Notes: generated by a model not told the origin, from the letters alone. A DNA stretch of 64,000 nucleotides from Fodinibius sp. Rm-B-1B1-1 (GCF_038594945.1 NZ_JBCFYD010000001.1:1578801-1642800); one strand, 5' to 3'. Positions 51,834-61,468 are shown, counted from the stretch's first letter. Program-made: numbers and translations.

Positions 51834-53183
51834 TTATCTTTTTGTAAGAACGTAAAACCGGATATTGTGTAGAATAGCTGCTATGGTAAGTCCGGCGATG
51901 AGTCCCATCCAAAGTCCTTGGGGACCAATATTGGTAATAATTCCCAAATAATAACCGAGGGGTAAACCTACCATCCAGTAAGCAATGAAATTAACAACCA
52001 TCGGGATGGTGGTATCTTTAAGGCCGCGCAGGGCGCCATAACTACTGACTTGCAGGCCGTCAGAAATCTGGAATATAGCAGCCATGTACAACAGGCTTAC
52101 TGCCACATTCTGTACTTCAGTATCTTGGGTATACATGCTGGTGATAAGTTCCGGAAATAAGTACATGATGACAGCTGTAATGCTCATAAAAAAGGTAGCC
52201 ATAGTGATGCCAAGGTATCCTCGTTGACGAGCTTCGTCCATAGATCCCTTGCCAATAGCATTACCAACGCGTGTAGTAATAGCGGTTGAAAGCCCAAATG
52301 GAACCATAAAAGTCATTGCCGAGAAATTAATGGCTACTTGGTGACCGGCTACGGCAACAGCGCTAAGGGAGCCCATCAAGAGACTTACCAAGGCAAACAT
52401 AGTAACTTCCATGGTGGAGCTGAGTCCGATAGGTACCCCCACCTGCAGGAGTTCTTTAAGATATTTCCATTCCGGTAGTCGCCAAGTTAAAAATATTTTG
52501 AATCGATTGTAAGGCTTGTGGTTCATAGTAAAAAAGAGCATCCCCAGGAACATGACAAAGCCAACAATCGAAGATGCGTAGCCACAACCGACGGCACCCA
52601 GTTCGGGGAATCCCAATTTGCCGTACATTAATACGTAGTTGGCTCCAATATTGACAAAAACACCGATAAGTGCGAAATACATGGCCGGACGTGTGGCCGA
52701 CATTCCTTCATTGAAAAAGCGGAGCACCATATATCCACAGATTCCAAAAATGCCCCAGGAGATAGCATTCAGATAGCCTTGAGAAAGAGGGATGATTTCG
52801 GGAGTGACATCCAGAAAATGCATCACAAACTCGAGGTTTCGAATCAGGAAGAAAATGGGGATGGCAAGAAATAGTGAAAGCCATAATCCCTGCCGAACAT
52901 TAACGCCAATTTTCTCGAAGTTTCGTCCCCCAATATGTTGTGCCACCACAGGTGTAAGGGCCATTAATGTACCTGCGGCCAGCATCATAAAGGGATTGAA
53001 AACGGCACCTCCTACGGCTACTGCGGCCAGGTCCTGTGCCGAAAGATTTCCAGCCATTACCGTATCTACAAAGTTCATCGACATTTGTAGCAGCTGGGCA
53101 ATGATAACTGGTAAGCCAATTTTAAGTGTAATACCGGCTTCTTTGCGCAGGTTATATTTTTCTGATTTTAAGTATGCAAACAT
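51834..53183 (-). CDS. MATE-family multidrug exporter (NorM type)
   Basis: A 449-residue protein with twelve membrane helices in two halves (first half from LKIGLPVIIAQLLQMSMNFVDTVMAGNL, second from EYLKELLQVGVPIGLSSTMEVTMFALVSLLMG). This is the NorM branch of MATE exporters, which use Na+ or H+ to expel cationic or amphiphilic compounds; Asp in VDTVMAG is the usual ion-site residue. It lies between the NtrY-like kinase and the type III PKS, all in one direction, so export of the polyketide product is possible but not shown. Confidence 0.92.
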   Translation of the reverse strand: MFAYLKSEKYNLRKEAGITLKIGLPVIIAQLLQMSMNFVDTVMAGNLSAQDLAAVAVGGAVFNPFMMLAAGTLMALTPVVAQHIGGRNFEKIGVNVRQGLWLSLFLAIPIFFLIRNLEFVMHFLDVTPEIIPLSQGYLNAISWGIFGICGYMVLRFFNEGMSATRPAMYFALIGVFVNIGANYVLMYGKLGFPELGAVGCGYASSIVGFVMFLGMLFFTMNHKPYNRFKIFLTWRLPEWKYLKELLQVGVPIGLSSTMEVTMFALVSLLMGSLSAVAVAGHQVAINFSAMTFMVPFGLSTAITTRVGNAIGKGSMDEARQRGYLGITMATFFMSITAVIMYLFPELITSMYTQDTEVQNVAVSLLYMAAIFQISDGLQVSSYGALRGLKDTTIPMVVNFIAYWMVGLPLGYYLGIITNIGPQGLWMGLIAGLTIAAILHNIRFYVLTKR

Positions 53184-53277
53184 CTACAATGTGGTGCTTC
53201 AGGAAAGAGAATATTTGGTTTTTGGGAATCGCGTATGGTACAAAAAAAGAGAGGGAAAAGTAAGCAGAAACCGAGTC

Positions 53278-56200
53278 TTATTTCTGAGGCAATTTTATAA
53301 CAAAAGTAGTGCCTTCGCCTTCGACTGATGCAAAGCTGATGCTCCCATCGTGAGCCTCAATAATTTTTTTGCAGATTGCCAGTCCCAGTCCGGTACCACT
53401 TGACTTAGTGGAGAAGTTGGGGACGAAAATATTGGGGCGATCTTCTTCCGCAATGCCTGTACCGTTGTCCTCAACTTCAATAAATACATTTTGTTGATGG
53501 GGATAGAGGCGTAGTACAATTTCTCCACCATTAGTGGACATTGCTTCGTAGGCATTTTTTACCAAGTTGATGATAACTCGTTTCAATTCATCGGCAATAC
53601 CGGCCACTCGCATGGGGCGTTGAGGAGTATCAAGGGTAATTGTAACAGTTTCATCATGTTCGTAGAGTTTAGCTACAGAGGCTAAAATCTCCTCAATATT
53701 TACCGTTGTAAAGTCTTCGGTAAGAGGCTGCGAAAATTTTGAAAAATCTGAGGCAATATTATTGAGGGATTGGATTTGCTCAATCAGATTAGCGGTAATT
53801 TGCTGGACTTTCTTTTTGAGTTCTTCCGGATTTTGATTGTCACTTTTAAGTTGGCGTTCCAGATGTTGGACATTTAATTTCATTGGAGTAAGTGGATTCT
53901 TGATCTCGTGTGCCACTTGCTGTGCCATCTCTTTCCAGGCCGCTTCGCGTTCGGCCGTAGCTAACTCTTTTTGGAGCTTTTTGAGTCGTGAAACCATATT
54001 ATTGTAGGCTTGGGCCAGGTTCCCAATTTCATCATTACTGGTAACGGGAATGGTAGTATCAAGGTTGCCACCGGAGATTTTATTTAAGCCGCGCTGGATA
54101 TGTACTAATGGACGGGTGAGCTGCTTTGAAATAAATGTAGAGCCGAGAATGAACAAACCGAATACAAATAAGTACACCAGAATGAGGTAGCTGATCGTCT
54201 CTAATAGTTGCTGGTCGTACTTTGGGGATTCTAAAAACGTAGGAATTGCAATAGTAGCTATAGGCGTATTGTTATTATTGGTGATGATGCGGTAGCCAAT
54301 TAATAAATCCTGTCCTGCTAATTGCACGTTGGAGTACGCATCTTGTCGGTTTCGATTATAAAGCTCATGAAAGATATCGTAGGGCAGGGCAGCCGGTAGC
54401 AGGTGCTGTTGGTAAATTTGAGGAGTTGTAGTTTCTGTCACTGTTTGGTTGATATAAAAGCTGGCATCTACATCAAATGGAGTGGCAAGAGAATCAAGGG
54501 AGAAAGAGGCTCCCAGAGATTGACGGTTTTGAATTTCTTGATTCGATTCGATTGAATTTGATAGTCGCTCCAATTTGTCCACAAGTTCCTGGCGGACAAT
54601 ATTTTGGTTTTGCTGTTTTATCGCGTAATGGGATGATGCAATAAGAAAGCCTAAAAAGAGCAAGGTGGCCAGTAAAAAACTATCGATAAGACGATCCTGA
54701 AAGCGAATATTGTTGCCAAGTAATCCGACATTAAATGACAGTAATAGTTGTTTGATTAGTAGAAATAGGCCGCCCACCAAGAGTAGTAAAAAGCTAAGCC
54801 GAAAAAAGGAGAAAAGGATGACTCGGTATCCCGGCTGGATGGTACTGGCTTTGATAATGTTATTCTGGCTGTGATTCCAGAATAGGGTTCGGTATCCAGA
54901 TCGATCAGTTTGTTCGTCGGTATAGATCAGTGTATCGTTTTCTAATGCTTCGATATGGTCTTGGCGAAGCATCCGATATTTTGGGAAGTGATTGGTGAAT
55001 CCCTGTTGCACGGAATTGACTAAAGACCCATCTTGAAATCTTTGCAATAAATAAGGAGTGGTTAAATCCTCGAATGTAAGTCTTGACATCACCGTGCGGA
55101 TGGGTTTGTTATATTCTGGACGCTCTTGGTATACTGAGCATAAAATCCAGGCAATGGGTTCATTATCCGAAACACCAAAGATGGGAATCCACCCACGGTA
55201 GAATGTACGGTATTTTTGTTGGTTAATTAGTTGCGGGAGTTGAACGACCGGTCGGATGGTAGGTTTGGTTATCTGCTCAATCTCAGTGACAATTTGTAGC
55301 GTAGGGATATTATAAGTGTTCACCCAATTTGGTGAGTTCAGATCGGTCGCGTAATCAGCTATTAATGTGCCGTTAGAACGAACAAGTTGTAAGTTCAGTG
55401 AGTATGTGTTGCTGCGTGGCGAAATATAGTCCCTAATTGTTTGCGTAAAACGAGTTTGTAGTGTGGATCTGTTTTCTATAAGGTCCTCGGGAGTTACATC
55501 ACGAAAGTTTTGTTCAAGCTGGGTTAATAGGTCAGCGGTGAGTTGTTCTGCAAATTCATCTTCTTCTTGGACGTAGGTTAAGGCCCGTTGCCATAATTTT
55601 TCATCCATGTTGTTTTGGGCAGCATGGTATAATACCGGCATGCATACAATCGCAATAAGAAAAGAGCTTATGGTTAATTTGCGAAAGTCGGAAGTGTTGA
55701 CAATCTGGCAAACCCCCTTTGCATACCCCATGGTAAGTACCAGAATAATAGCAAAGCCAATGATACTGCTATAAAACATCCAGTTAAGGATAAGTCGCTC
55801 GGCAATAAACAATTGAGCAATAAAAAGACTTATAAAAAAACTTACTGAAAGAACAGCCGCTGTTAGCTTTAGATGTTCTTTTGCAAATCGAAAGAGCATC
55901 CGGTTTAAGCTCATCAATATATTTGCAGCTGCTATGGTGGCAAGACCAAGAATAAGATAGAGGATGATGGTCCCCACTTCGGGGAAGATTCGTAAGTCGA
56001 GGAGGGCAACATCAATCTTGTTGACGATTTGGTACAGCATCTTAAAAAAGCTGAGAACAACCAAAGCATTAACGGCACCAAAAATACTACCCAGACTAAT
56101 GATACTTAAATACCAATCGGCCTCAATCCGATAGTGATATTGGTTAAGTTTTCTGCTGATCACGACCGAGGCTGCCCAAGCAAAAATAGCGTGAGTAAAT

Positions 56201-57156
56201 GAGGTGCTAAGCGTTGATACAAGGTCGGCCCATTCGCTTGCTGCATTATTGGAAAGTGATAGCAACCAGTATGATAATGCATCCGAATAGGCAAAAATAA
56301 ACCATCCAACTGTGACAAAGAATAGCTGGAGTAGCATTGATTTCCACAGTGATAGTTGTTCGGTAGCTGCAAAGAGAATAGCAACGACAACAAAGAAGCA
56401 TAAGGCTGCAAACAATGATCTCCAAAACGTATTATTTGCTTTCCATTCGGCTTGCGAAAGTTGAAACTCATCGGCCGTAGCATATACGACGCCTACCGAG
56501 TCGCCAGCTAAATTAGTAAGTGGTTGACTTTGTACTTGTTGGTCAGGTGGGGAACTGAAGATGCTAAAGTTGAGCGGATAAGGTGCAGAAAACTGGGGGG
56601 AGTCAAAAAGGTTAAACTCGCTTTGGTCGCCAATGGCAAGTGGATTATTTTGCTCTATACGAGATGTTGTAAAAAGATCATACTGTAGGGTGGTAGTGCT
56701 GTCTTGAACACTAAATGGGATGTGGCATTCCCAGTAGATAACGTTGTTATGTCGTTTGAGAGAAATCGGGGAATCGTGTTGATTCTGGTCGGTATTGTTA
56801 TGGTCTCGCAAGGCAAAGCCTTTCCACGCTATGGGATTCTCCTCATGAAATAATGCAGCGCCCCAGAAGTTCCCCTGATTTAATATATCATAAAGATAAC
56901 CTTCTGAACGACCTTGCAGAAGAGGGGATTGAAGTGTATTAGCTATATTTTCAGAATGGGTAAGTAGTTCTCCTTGTTTGTCTATAAAAAACTGTGAAGC
57001 CTTGTTGAGGCTATTTTCAATTAGCTCTTGATTATCTTTTGCAGAGGGTTTGATACCATATCTCCATCCCTCTATGACTAATAAAATAATAAGAAGGGTC
57101 AGTAATGACCATCCCAGCCACTGTAGCCCTTCTTTTTTTGAGGATATGGTTATCAT
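53278..57156 (-). CDS. NtrY-like sensor histidine kinase with very large membrane sensor region
   Basis: A 1292-residue kinase. Order: helix (~13-30), periplasmic region (~35-240), a block of about eight helices (~245-500), a second soluble region (~505-765), two helices (~765-830), a third soluble region (~850-955), a final helix (~955-980), HAMP (KQLTRPLVHIQRGLNKIS, near 985-1040), HisKA with QQVAHEIKNPLTPMK (His1083) and an intact HATPase (INLVKNAYEAM; VEDNGTGI; STKSSGTGLGLAICKKI). The HAMP/HEIKNPLTP form is NtrY-like; NtrY usually works with NtrX, not encoded here. The three extracytoplasmic parts suggest an envelope or nutrient signal. Confidence 0.92.
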   Translation of the reverse strand: MITISSKKEGLQWLGWSLLTLLIILLVIEGWRYGIKPSAKDNQELIENSLNKASQFFIDKQGELLTHSENIANTLQSPLLQGRSEGYLYDILNQGNFWGAALFHEENPIAWKGFALRDHNNTDQNQHDSPISLKRHNNVIYWECHIPFSVQDSTTTLQYDLFTTSRIEQNNPLAIGDQSEFNLFDSPQFSAPYPLNFSIFSSPPDQQVQSQPLTNLAGDSVGVVYATADEFQLSQAEWKANNTFWRSLFAALCFFVVVAILFAATEQLSLWKSMLLQLFFVTVGWFIFAYSDALSYWLLSLSNNAASEWADLVSTLSTSFTHAIFAWAASVVISRKLNQYHYRIEADWYLSIISLGSIFGAVNALVVLSFFKMLYQIVNKIDVALLDLRIFPEVGTIILYLILGLATIAAANILMSLNRMLFRFAKEHLKLTAAVLSVSFFISLFIAQLFIAERLILNWMFYSSIIGFAIILVLTMGYAKGVCQIVNTSDFRKLTISSFLIAIVCMPVLYHAAQNNMDEKLWQRALTYVQEEDEFAEQLTADLLTQLEQNFRDVTPEDLIENRSTLQTRFTQTIRDYISPRSNTYSLNLQLVRSNGTLIADYATDLNSPNWVNTYNIPTLQIVTEIEQITKPTIRPVVQLPQLINQQKYRTFYRGWIPIFGVSDNEPIAWILCSVYQERPEYNKPIRTVMSRLTFEDLTTPYLLQRFQDGSLVNSVQQGFTNHFPKYRMLRQDHIEALENDTLIYTDEQTDRSGYRTLFWNHSQNNIIKASTIQPGYRVILFSFFRLSFLLLLVGGLFLLIKQLLLSFNVGLLGNNIRFQDRLIDSFLLATLLFLGFLIASSHYAIKQQNQNIVRQELVDKLERLSNSIESNQEIQNRQSLGASFSLDSLATPFDVDASFYINQTVTETTTPQIYQQHLLPAALPYDIFHELYNRNRQDAYSNVQLAGQDLLIGYRIITNNNNTPIATIAIPTFLESPKYDQQLLETISYLILVYLFVFGLFILGSTFISKQLTRPLVHIQRGLNKISGGNLDTTIPVTSNDEIGNLAQAYNNMVSRLKKLQKELATAEREAAWKEMAQQVAHEIKNPLTPMKLNVQHLERQLKSDNQNPEELKKKVQQITANLIEQIQSLNNIASDFSKFSQPLTEDFTTVNIEEILASVAKLYEHDETVTITLDTPQRPMRVAGIADELKRVIINLVKNAYEAMSTNGGEIVLRLYPHQQNVFIEVEDNGTGIAEEDRPNIFVPNFSTKSSGTGLGLAICKKIIEAHDGSISFASVEGEGTTFVIKLPQK

Positions 57157-57199
57157 AACAACAATATTCGGTTCTTAGATAAGAGAATATGAACCGAAT

Positions 57200-58174
57200 T
57201 TAGGGTTGAATCAAGTTGGGAATTTCGGAGTGCGATTTTCCTTCTAATATTCCTATGATAGCATCCGCTGCGAGCAGGCCTATATCTTTACGCGTTTGGT
57301 AGCTTGCACTGGCAATATGAGGCGTTAATACGCAATTTGGGGCAGTTTTTAATTTGGGATGCAGTTTAGGTTCATCTTCAAAAACATCGAGCCCGGCTCC
57401 GCCAATAGTTTTATTATGGAGAGCATGAGCAAGAGCTTCTTCATCAACTACAGGGCCCCTGGATGTATTAATCAGGATAGTATTACTATTCATCACGTCC
57501 AGTATCTCGTGGTCAATTAAATGATGGGTATCATCTGTTAGGGGGCAGTGTAATGAAATGAAATTGGATTGCGACGCCAGTTCTTTAATAGAAGAACAAT
57601 AGCTTGCATTGAGTTCTTGTTCAATTTCAGGGGAAACGCGACTTCTATTATGATAGCAAATGTTCATTCCCAGGGCTTTGGCACGTCGGGCTACTCCGGT
57701 ACCAATACGTCCCATGCCTATAATTCCAAGTGTATTTCCATTTAATTCTGTACCTAAAAAGCCAAGGGGCTCCCAGTTTTCAAACTTTCCGTCCAACAGA
57801 TATTCCTGAGCATCAAACAAACGGCGCGATACAGCTAACATTAACCCGATGGTAAATTCTGCACACGAGTCGGTTAGTACGCCGGGCGTATTCGCAACAG
57901 CGATATCCTCTTTTATAGCTGCTTTAACATTGATGTTATTGTAGCCAACGGCATGATTGGCAATAACTTTGAGATTAGTTCCTGCTGTAATGACATCCTC
58001 ACTGATGGGGTTTGATAACATAGGCAGCAGGGCATCATAAGCTGGAATATCGTTGATGAGGGCCTCTTCGTTGTCATATGTGCCACTTTTGCCTACATCT
58101 ACCTGGTATTGGTTTTCCAACTTTTCAATAACCTCAGGAATAATAGGTTCTGTGACGAGTACACGTTCACTCAT
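57200..58174 (-). CDS. D-2-hydroxyacid dehydrogenase (glyoxylate/hydroxypyruvate reductase type)
   Basis: A 324-residue NAD(P)-dependent dehydrogenase: Rossmann motif GIIGMGRIGTGVARRAKALG (residues ~150-169) and the catalytic triad Arg239 (NTSRGPVVDE), Glu268 (DVFEDEP) and His286 (TPHIASAS). The HNRS after the second beta strand suggests NADP(H) preference (Arg177). Best matches in role are glyoxylate or hydroxypyruvate reductases and D-glycerate dehydrogenase; the exact substrate is not determined. It overlaps the upstream lipoprotein gene by 8 bp and is part of a minus-strand run from rsfS. Confidence 0.92.
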   Translation of the reverse strand: MSERVLVTEPIIPEVIEKLENQYQVDVGKSGTYDNEEALINDIPAYDALLPMLSNPISEDVITAGTNLKVIANHAVGYNNINVKAAIKEDIAVANTPGVLTDSCAEFTIGLMLAVSRRLFDAQEYLLDGKFENWEPLGFLGTELNGNTLGIIGMGRIGTGVARRAKALGMNICYHNRSRVSPEIEQELNASYCSSIKELASQSNFISLHCPLTDDTHHLIDHEILDVMNSNTILINTSRGPVVDEEALAHALHNKTIGGAGLDVFEDEPKLHPKLKTAPNCVLTPHIASASYQTRKDIGLLAADAIIGILEGKSHSEIPNLIQP

Positions 58175-58592
58175 AATTTAAACTAAATGGAGTACCGTTG
58201 ATAAAAATTTGTTTATGTGAATTTAATTCTTCTTCAGTTATACCATCATACAGGTAAGAAAAAGGGGTCAGGGCCTGTGTGCACATCATATTTGGATTAC
58301 GCCAGGCCGAAATATCCATAGAGAGAGAGTCGCCATCCAAATGGTGAGAAACAGCTCGTAATTTCGTGCATCCATCTGGAAACGTTCCGTGGATAAGAAG
58401 GGAGCGAGTATTGTTATGTTGAATCGTTTTCAGAGAATCAATATAAACTTTCGCCATTTCATTTGGCTCATCATCGGGCTGTTCAATAGCTACTAAGTGT
58501 TCGAGTGAGTCAATTTTATCACTGTTTTTTGACGATGAAGCGCACCCGATAATGAGTCCGGCAATAGATATAAAGATAAGCAATAAGCGCAC
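58167..58592 (-). CDS. Small unknown lipoprotein
   Basis: A 141-residue lipoprotein with lipobox LIIGC (Cys17). Mature part: an acidic linker, then a beta-rich region with LLIHGTFPDGCTKLRAV and MDISAWRNPNMMCTQALTPFSY, containing two Cys residues (in DGCTK and MMCTQ) that may form a disulfide. I do not recognise a named family, though small secreted proteins with this look are common in Bacteroidota. It lies between rsfS (1 bp gap) and the dehydrogenase (8-bp overlap), so it is translated with both. Confidence 0.8.
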   Translation of the reverse strand: MRLLLIFISIAGLIIGCASSSKNSDKIDSLEHLVAIEQPDDEPNEMAKVYIDSLKTIQHNNTRSLLIHGTFPDGCTKLRAVSHHLDGDSLSMDISAWRNPNMMCTQALTPFSYLYDGITEEELNSHKQIFINGTPFSLNYE

Positions 58593-58593
58593 G

Positions 58594-59007
58594 TTATTCG
58601 GTATCTTCTATTTTTCGGATGGGAGCATCGTTCCACATGCGTTCCAGGGCATAATATTCGCGTAATTCCTTTTTAAAGATATGTACTACAACATTTACAT
58701 AGTCGAGAATTACCCATCGACGTGTTTCACGGCCTTCTTCTTTCCAAGCTTTCTCATTAAGCTGCTCCTTGGTTTCTTTGTTGACATTATCGGCAATAGC
58801 CTTGATTTGGACATCCGTGCTGGCATGACAAATAACAAACTTGTCTGCCAAGGTCGTAAGTTCATGAACATCAAGAACCGTAATGTCTTCAGCTTTTCGA
58901 TCAAGCAAGGCTTCTCCGATAACTTCAATAAGTTTATCTGAGTCTACGGTTTTTTCTTTATTAGAACTGGTAAATTGCTGTTCTGTTTTAGGAGAGGTTT
59001 TGGTCAT
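58594..59007 (-). CDS. rsfS: Ribosomal silencing factor RsfS
   Basis: A 137-residue RsfS/YbeB protein. Conserved parts are AEDITVLDVHELTTLADKFVICHASTDVQIKAIADNV and ETRRWVILDYVNVVVHIFKKELREYYALERMW. It binds L14 on the large subunit and blocks joining of subunits during starvation. The first 25 residues (Lys/Thr/Ser-rich) are a poorly conserved extension, so a later start is possible. It lies just downstream of the LytR_C gene, the common yrvL/lytR-rsfS order in Bacteroidota. Confidence 0.96.
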   Translation of the reverse strand: MTKTSPKTEQQFTSSNKEKTVDSDKLIEVIGEALLDRKAEDITVLDVHELTTLADKFVICHASTDVQIKAIADNVNKETKEQLNEKAWKEEGRETRRWVILDYVNVVVHIFKKELREYYALERMWNDAPIRKIEDTE

Positions 59008-59020
59008 ATGGTATGTACCA

Positions 59021-59473
59021 TTAATTAAATTTTAGAGATTCATAATCAGAGCCGATAACGACTGTTGCATCAAGGTAAAAATCTTCTGAGGCTTCAATAA
59101 ATACATGTTTTTCAGCTATTCCGAGCGCATCTGCTACCCGTTTAGCGTTTTCAGCATCAAAGGTACGGGCAATAACAACAGTATTCTCCATGTCAAAATT
59201 TTTGAAGTTGCCGGTTTCAACAACGTCAAATCCATTTTTTCGTAGGACAGACGTGAATTCATTGGCAAGGCCCGGAACCCCACATCCGTTAAGAACTTCA
59301 AGCTGGATAATATTACTAATGAGTTCTGGGTTTTCTGTGGCCCGTTGATTCTCGATTCGTGGATAGACAACACGTGTAAAAAGTCCAAAAATGAGGAGTG
59401 TTAATAATAGGCTTAGAAAACCAATAGAAGCATTTAGAGCAAAAGAATTCGTATCGCTATTCTTAGATGTCAT
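59021..59473 (-). CDS. LytR C-terminal domain protein (membrane anchored)
   Basis: A 150-residue protein with a single membrane helix (~15-36) and one LytR_C domain (~52-148: IQLEVLNGCGVPGLANEFTSVLRKNGFDVVE, NTVVIARTFDAENAKRVADALGI). The LytR_C domain usually sits at the end of LytR-CpsA-Psr cell-wall ligases; here it stands alone in the periplasm without a catalytic domain. It is 13 bp upstream of rsfS. Role unknown. Confidence 0.88.
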   Translation of the reverse strand: MTSKNSDTNSFALNASIGFLSLLLTLLIFGLFTRVVYPRIENQRATENPELISNIIQLEVLNGCGVPGLANEFTSVLRKNGFDVVETGNFKNFDMENTVVIARTFDAENAKRVADALGIAEKHVFIEASEDFYLDATVVIGSDYESLKFN

Positions 59474-59495
59474 TAATTACCGATTGTTCAAAAAA

Positions 59496-60035
59496 TCAAA
59501 AGTTGCGACCGTAAAACGGTGAGCCGAAGGGATCATTTCTCATTCCGGACGACCAGGGATTCATCCCGTACCCATAATTGGGAACTTGTTGAAATTGAAT
59601 ACGAATATTACTTCGATCACTAATTTGATAATTAAGCTCCGCATTTCTAATCAGAAATTGTGTATCCATGCCATTACCGCTGTTATTGGGAGACATCATG
59701 CTGTTTCCAAAAGGAGAGTGTAGCAAAGATAAATCCACTCGTCCTGTCAAATCTTCCGAAAAGAAGAAGTGCATAGTATTGGTATAAGCATTCATGTTCT
59801 GGAACTGGCCTCCAAAGCTCGAAAACGTCATTGCGTATGAGTGATCCATCTGCATGTTGAACAGATTACTCCAGTCGGCTCCCTTACTGGGATCTTCTTG
59901 TTTGACGATTGGTCCCATCAAGTCAGTACTTCTGTTAGCGTCTGATCGTAGTTGGGCATGAGATATAGAACTCAGTCCAATCAAAAATAATAGAAGGAAG
60001 CTTACCGTTGATATAAATGCTGTTTTCTTTTTCAT
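59496..60035 (-). CDS. Unknown secreted, Met/Asn-rich protein
   Basis: A 179-residue protein with a signal peptide (1-27, ending SHAQ). The rest is beta-like with QMDHSYAMTFSSFGGQFQNMNAYTNTMHFFFSEDLTGRVDLSLLHSPFGN and a disordered Gly/Asn/Pro-rich tail (YGYGMNPWSSGMRNDPFGSPFYGRNF). The strand pattern suggests part of a small barrel or an outer-membrane-associated protein. No family name recognised. It is first in the minus-strand run leading to LytR_C and rsfS; 22 bp separates it from the former. Confidence 0.75.
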   Translation of the reverse strand: MKKKTAFISTVSFLLLFLIGLSSISHAQLRSDANRSTDLMGPIVKQEDPSKGADWSNLFNMQMDHSYAMTFSSFGGQFQNMNAYTNTMHFFFSEDLTGRVDLSLLHSPFGNSMMSPNNSGNGMDTQFLIRNAELNYQISDRSNIRIQFQQVPNYGYGMNPWSSGMRNDPFGSPFYGRNF

Positions 60036-60419
60036 AAGAGGAATACCAGATTAAACTATTAACAGCTAAAATAACGCAAAAATCTTATATATAGTATAAT
60101 AAAGTATGCATCTAAGATAAAGAGGGAGGCTTGTAAAAAGGTGATTTTTTTATATGGATGAATAATACTTTTTAAGCCCTCAATGCAATAGTAATATGTA
60201 AGGGATTTTTAGAGAAGTTTGGCCATGATGGAAGGGGGCAAATATTCACAATCCACCAATTCAGTAATTATCATGGCTAATTATTAAAGAGCGTTGAGAA
60301 AGCTTTATAGCAAAATATTGCCGTTTGTCCTGCGGAATAAAATAGAGTATATTTGGAACGCTTTTGAAGCTGACCAAAATAGTGGTTAAAGAAAATAAAT
60401 AAAAGCCCATAGTTCGATA
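60036..60419. other. 384-bp divergent intergenic region upstream of queA
   Basis: Holds the promoters of the secreted-protein gene (minus) and of queA (plus). One distant inverted repeat, GCCATGAT (60222-60229) with ATCATGGC (60270-60277), is present. I see no coding frame, tRNA or known riboswitch. Confidence 0.5.
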
Positions 60420-61466
60420 ATGAAACTTACCGATTTTAAATTTGATACAGAAGATTTTAATGTTCCTGAAGAACCGGTACAGCCCCGAGACGCTGCAAAG
60501 TTGATGGTTCTGAATCGAGAGGATCAGTCAATCAAACATGAAACTTTTGCAGATATTCATAAATATCTCAACGAGGGCGATGTTTTAATTTATAATGATA
60601 CCAAGGTTTTTCCCGCACGGCTGAAAGGAAAAAAGGAGAAGACAGATGCGGATATTGAGGTGTTTTTGCTTCGCGAGCTGGTACCCGAAAATATGTTATG
60701 GGATGTGCTTGTAGAGCCGGCACGAAAAATAAGGATTGGTAATAAGCTCTATTTTGGTCCAAATTTGATGGCTGAGGTTATCGATAATACAACCTCACGT
60801 GGGCGAACCATTCGATTTTTGTTTGAAGGTTCAAATGAAGAGTTATACCACATTTTAGATAATATTGGCGAAATGCCATTGCCTCCATATATCGAACGGG
60901 AAGCGCGAGAAGAAGATAAAGAGCAGTATCAAACTATTTTTGCCAAGGAGCGTGGTTCAGTTGCGGCGCCGTTTGCTGCTATGCATTTTACCGATGAGCT
61001 TGTTGAAAAGCTCAAGGATAAAGGCGTTGAGATGTTGCCTATTACCATGCATATCGGATGGGGGACCTTCCGTCCATGCGAAGTTGAGGACTTGACTAAG
61101 CACCGAACGGATTCTGAAAACTATTATATATCAGAAGAAACGTCAGCTAAAGTTAATGAAGCACTGGCTGATCCCGACCGCAAAGTTGTAGGATGCGGAA
61201 CAACATCGGTTAGAACTATCGAAACCAGCATTACCGCCAGTGGTATTTCCAAGCCAGGTACTGGTTGGACTGACAAGTTTATCTTTCCGCCGTATGATTT
61301 TAAGATTACGGAAGGGGTGATCACGAATTTCCATCGTCCTGAATCAACAATGCTGATGTTGGGTGCGGCTTTTGCCGGTTATGATTTTCTGATGGAAGCG
61401 TATGAGGAAGCTCAGGAAAATGATTATCGTTTCTTCGCCTTTGGTGACTCAATGTTGATTATCTAA
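60420..61466 (+). CDS. queA: tRNA preQ1 ribosyltransferase-isomerase
   Basis: A 348-residue QueA, the usual length: VLIYNDTKVFPARLKGKK, VLVEPARKIRIG, LPPYIEREAREEDKEQYQTIFA, GSVAAPFAAMHFTDEL, HIGWGTFRPCEVEDL and NFHRPESTMLMLGAAFAGY. It moves the ribose of SAM onto preQ1 in tRNA to make epoxyqueuosine. First gene of a run with ispD (2 bp gap) and ispF. Confidence 0.97.
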   Translation: MKLTDFKFDTEDFNVPEEPVQPRDAAKLMVLNREDQSIKHETFADIHKYLNEGDVLIYNDTKVFPARLKGKKEKTDADIEVFLLRELVPENMLWDVLVEPARKIRIGNKLYFGPNLMAEVIDNTTSRGRTIRFLFEGSNEELYHILDNIGEMPLPPYIEREAREEDKEQYQTIFAKERGSVAAPFAAMHFTDELVEKLKDKGVEMLPITMHIGWGTFRPCEVEDLTKHRTDSENYYISEETSAKVNEALADPDRKVVGCGTTSVRTIETSITASGISKPGTGWTDKFIFPPYDFKITEGVITNFHRPESTMLMLGAAFAGYDFLMEAYEEAQENDYRFFAFGDSMLII

Positions 61467-61468
61467 CT

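Noticed and set aside
60222..60277. Distant 8-bp inverted repeat upstream of queA as a structured RNA or preQ1 riboswitch
   Set aside because: The arms are 40 bases apart with no inner helix, and the preQ1 core pattern is not present.
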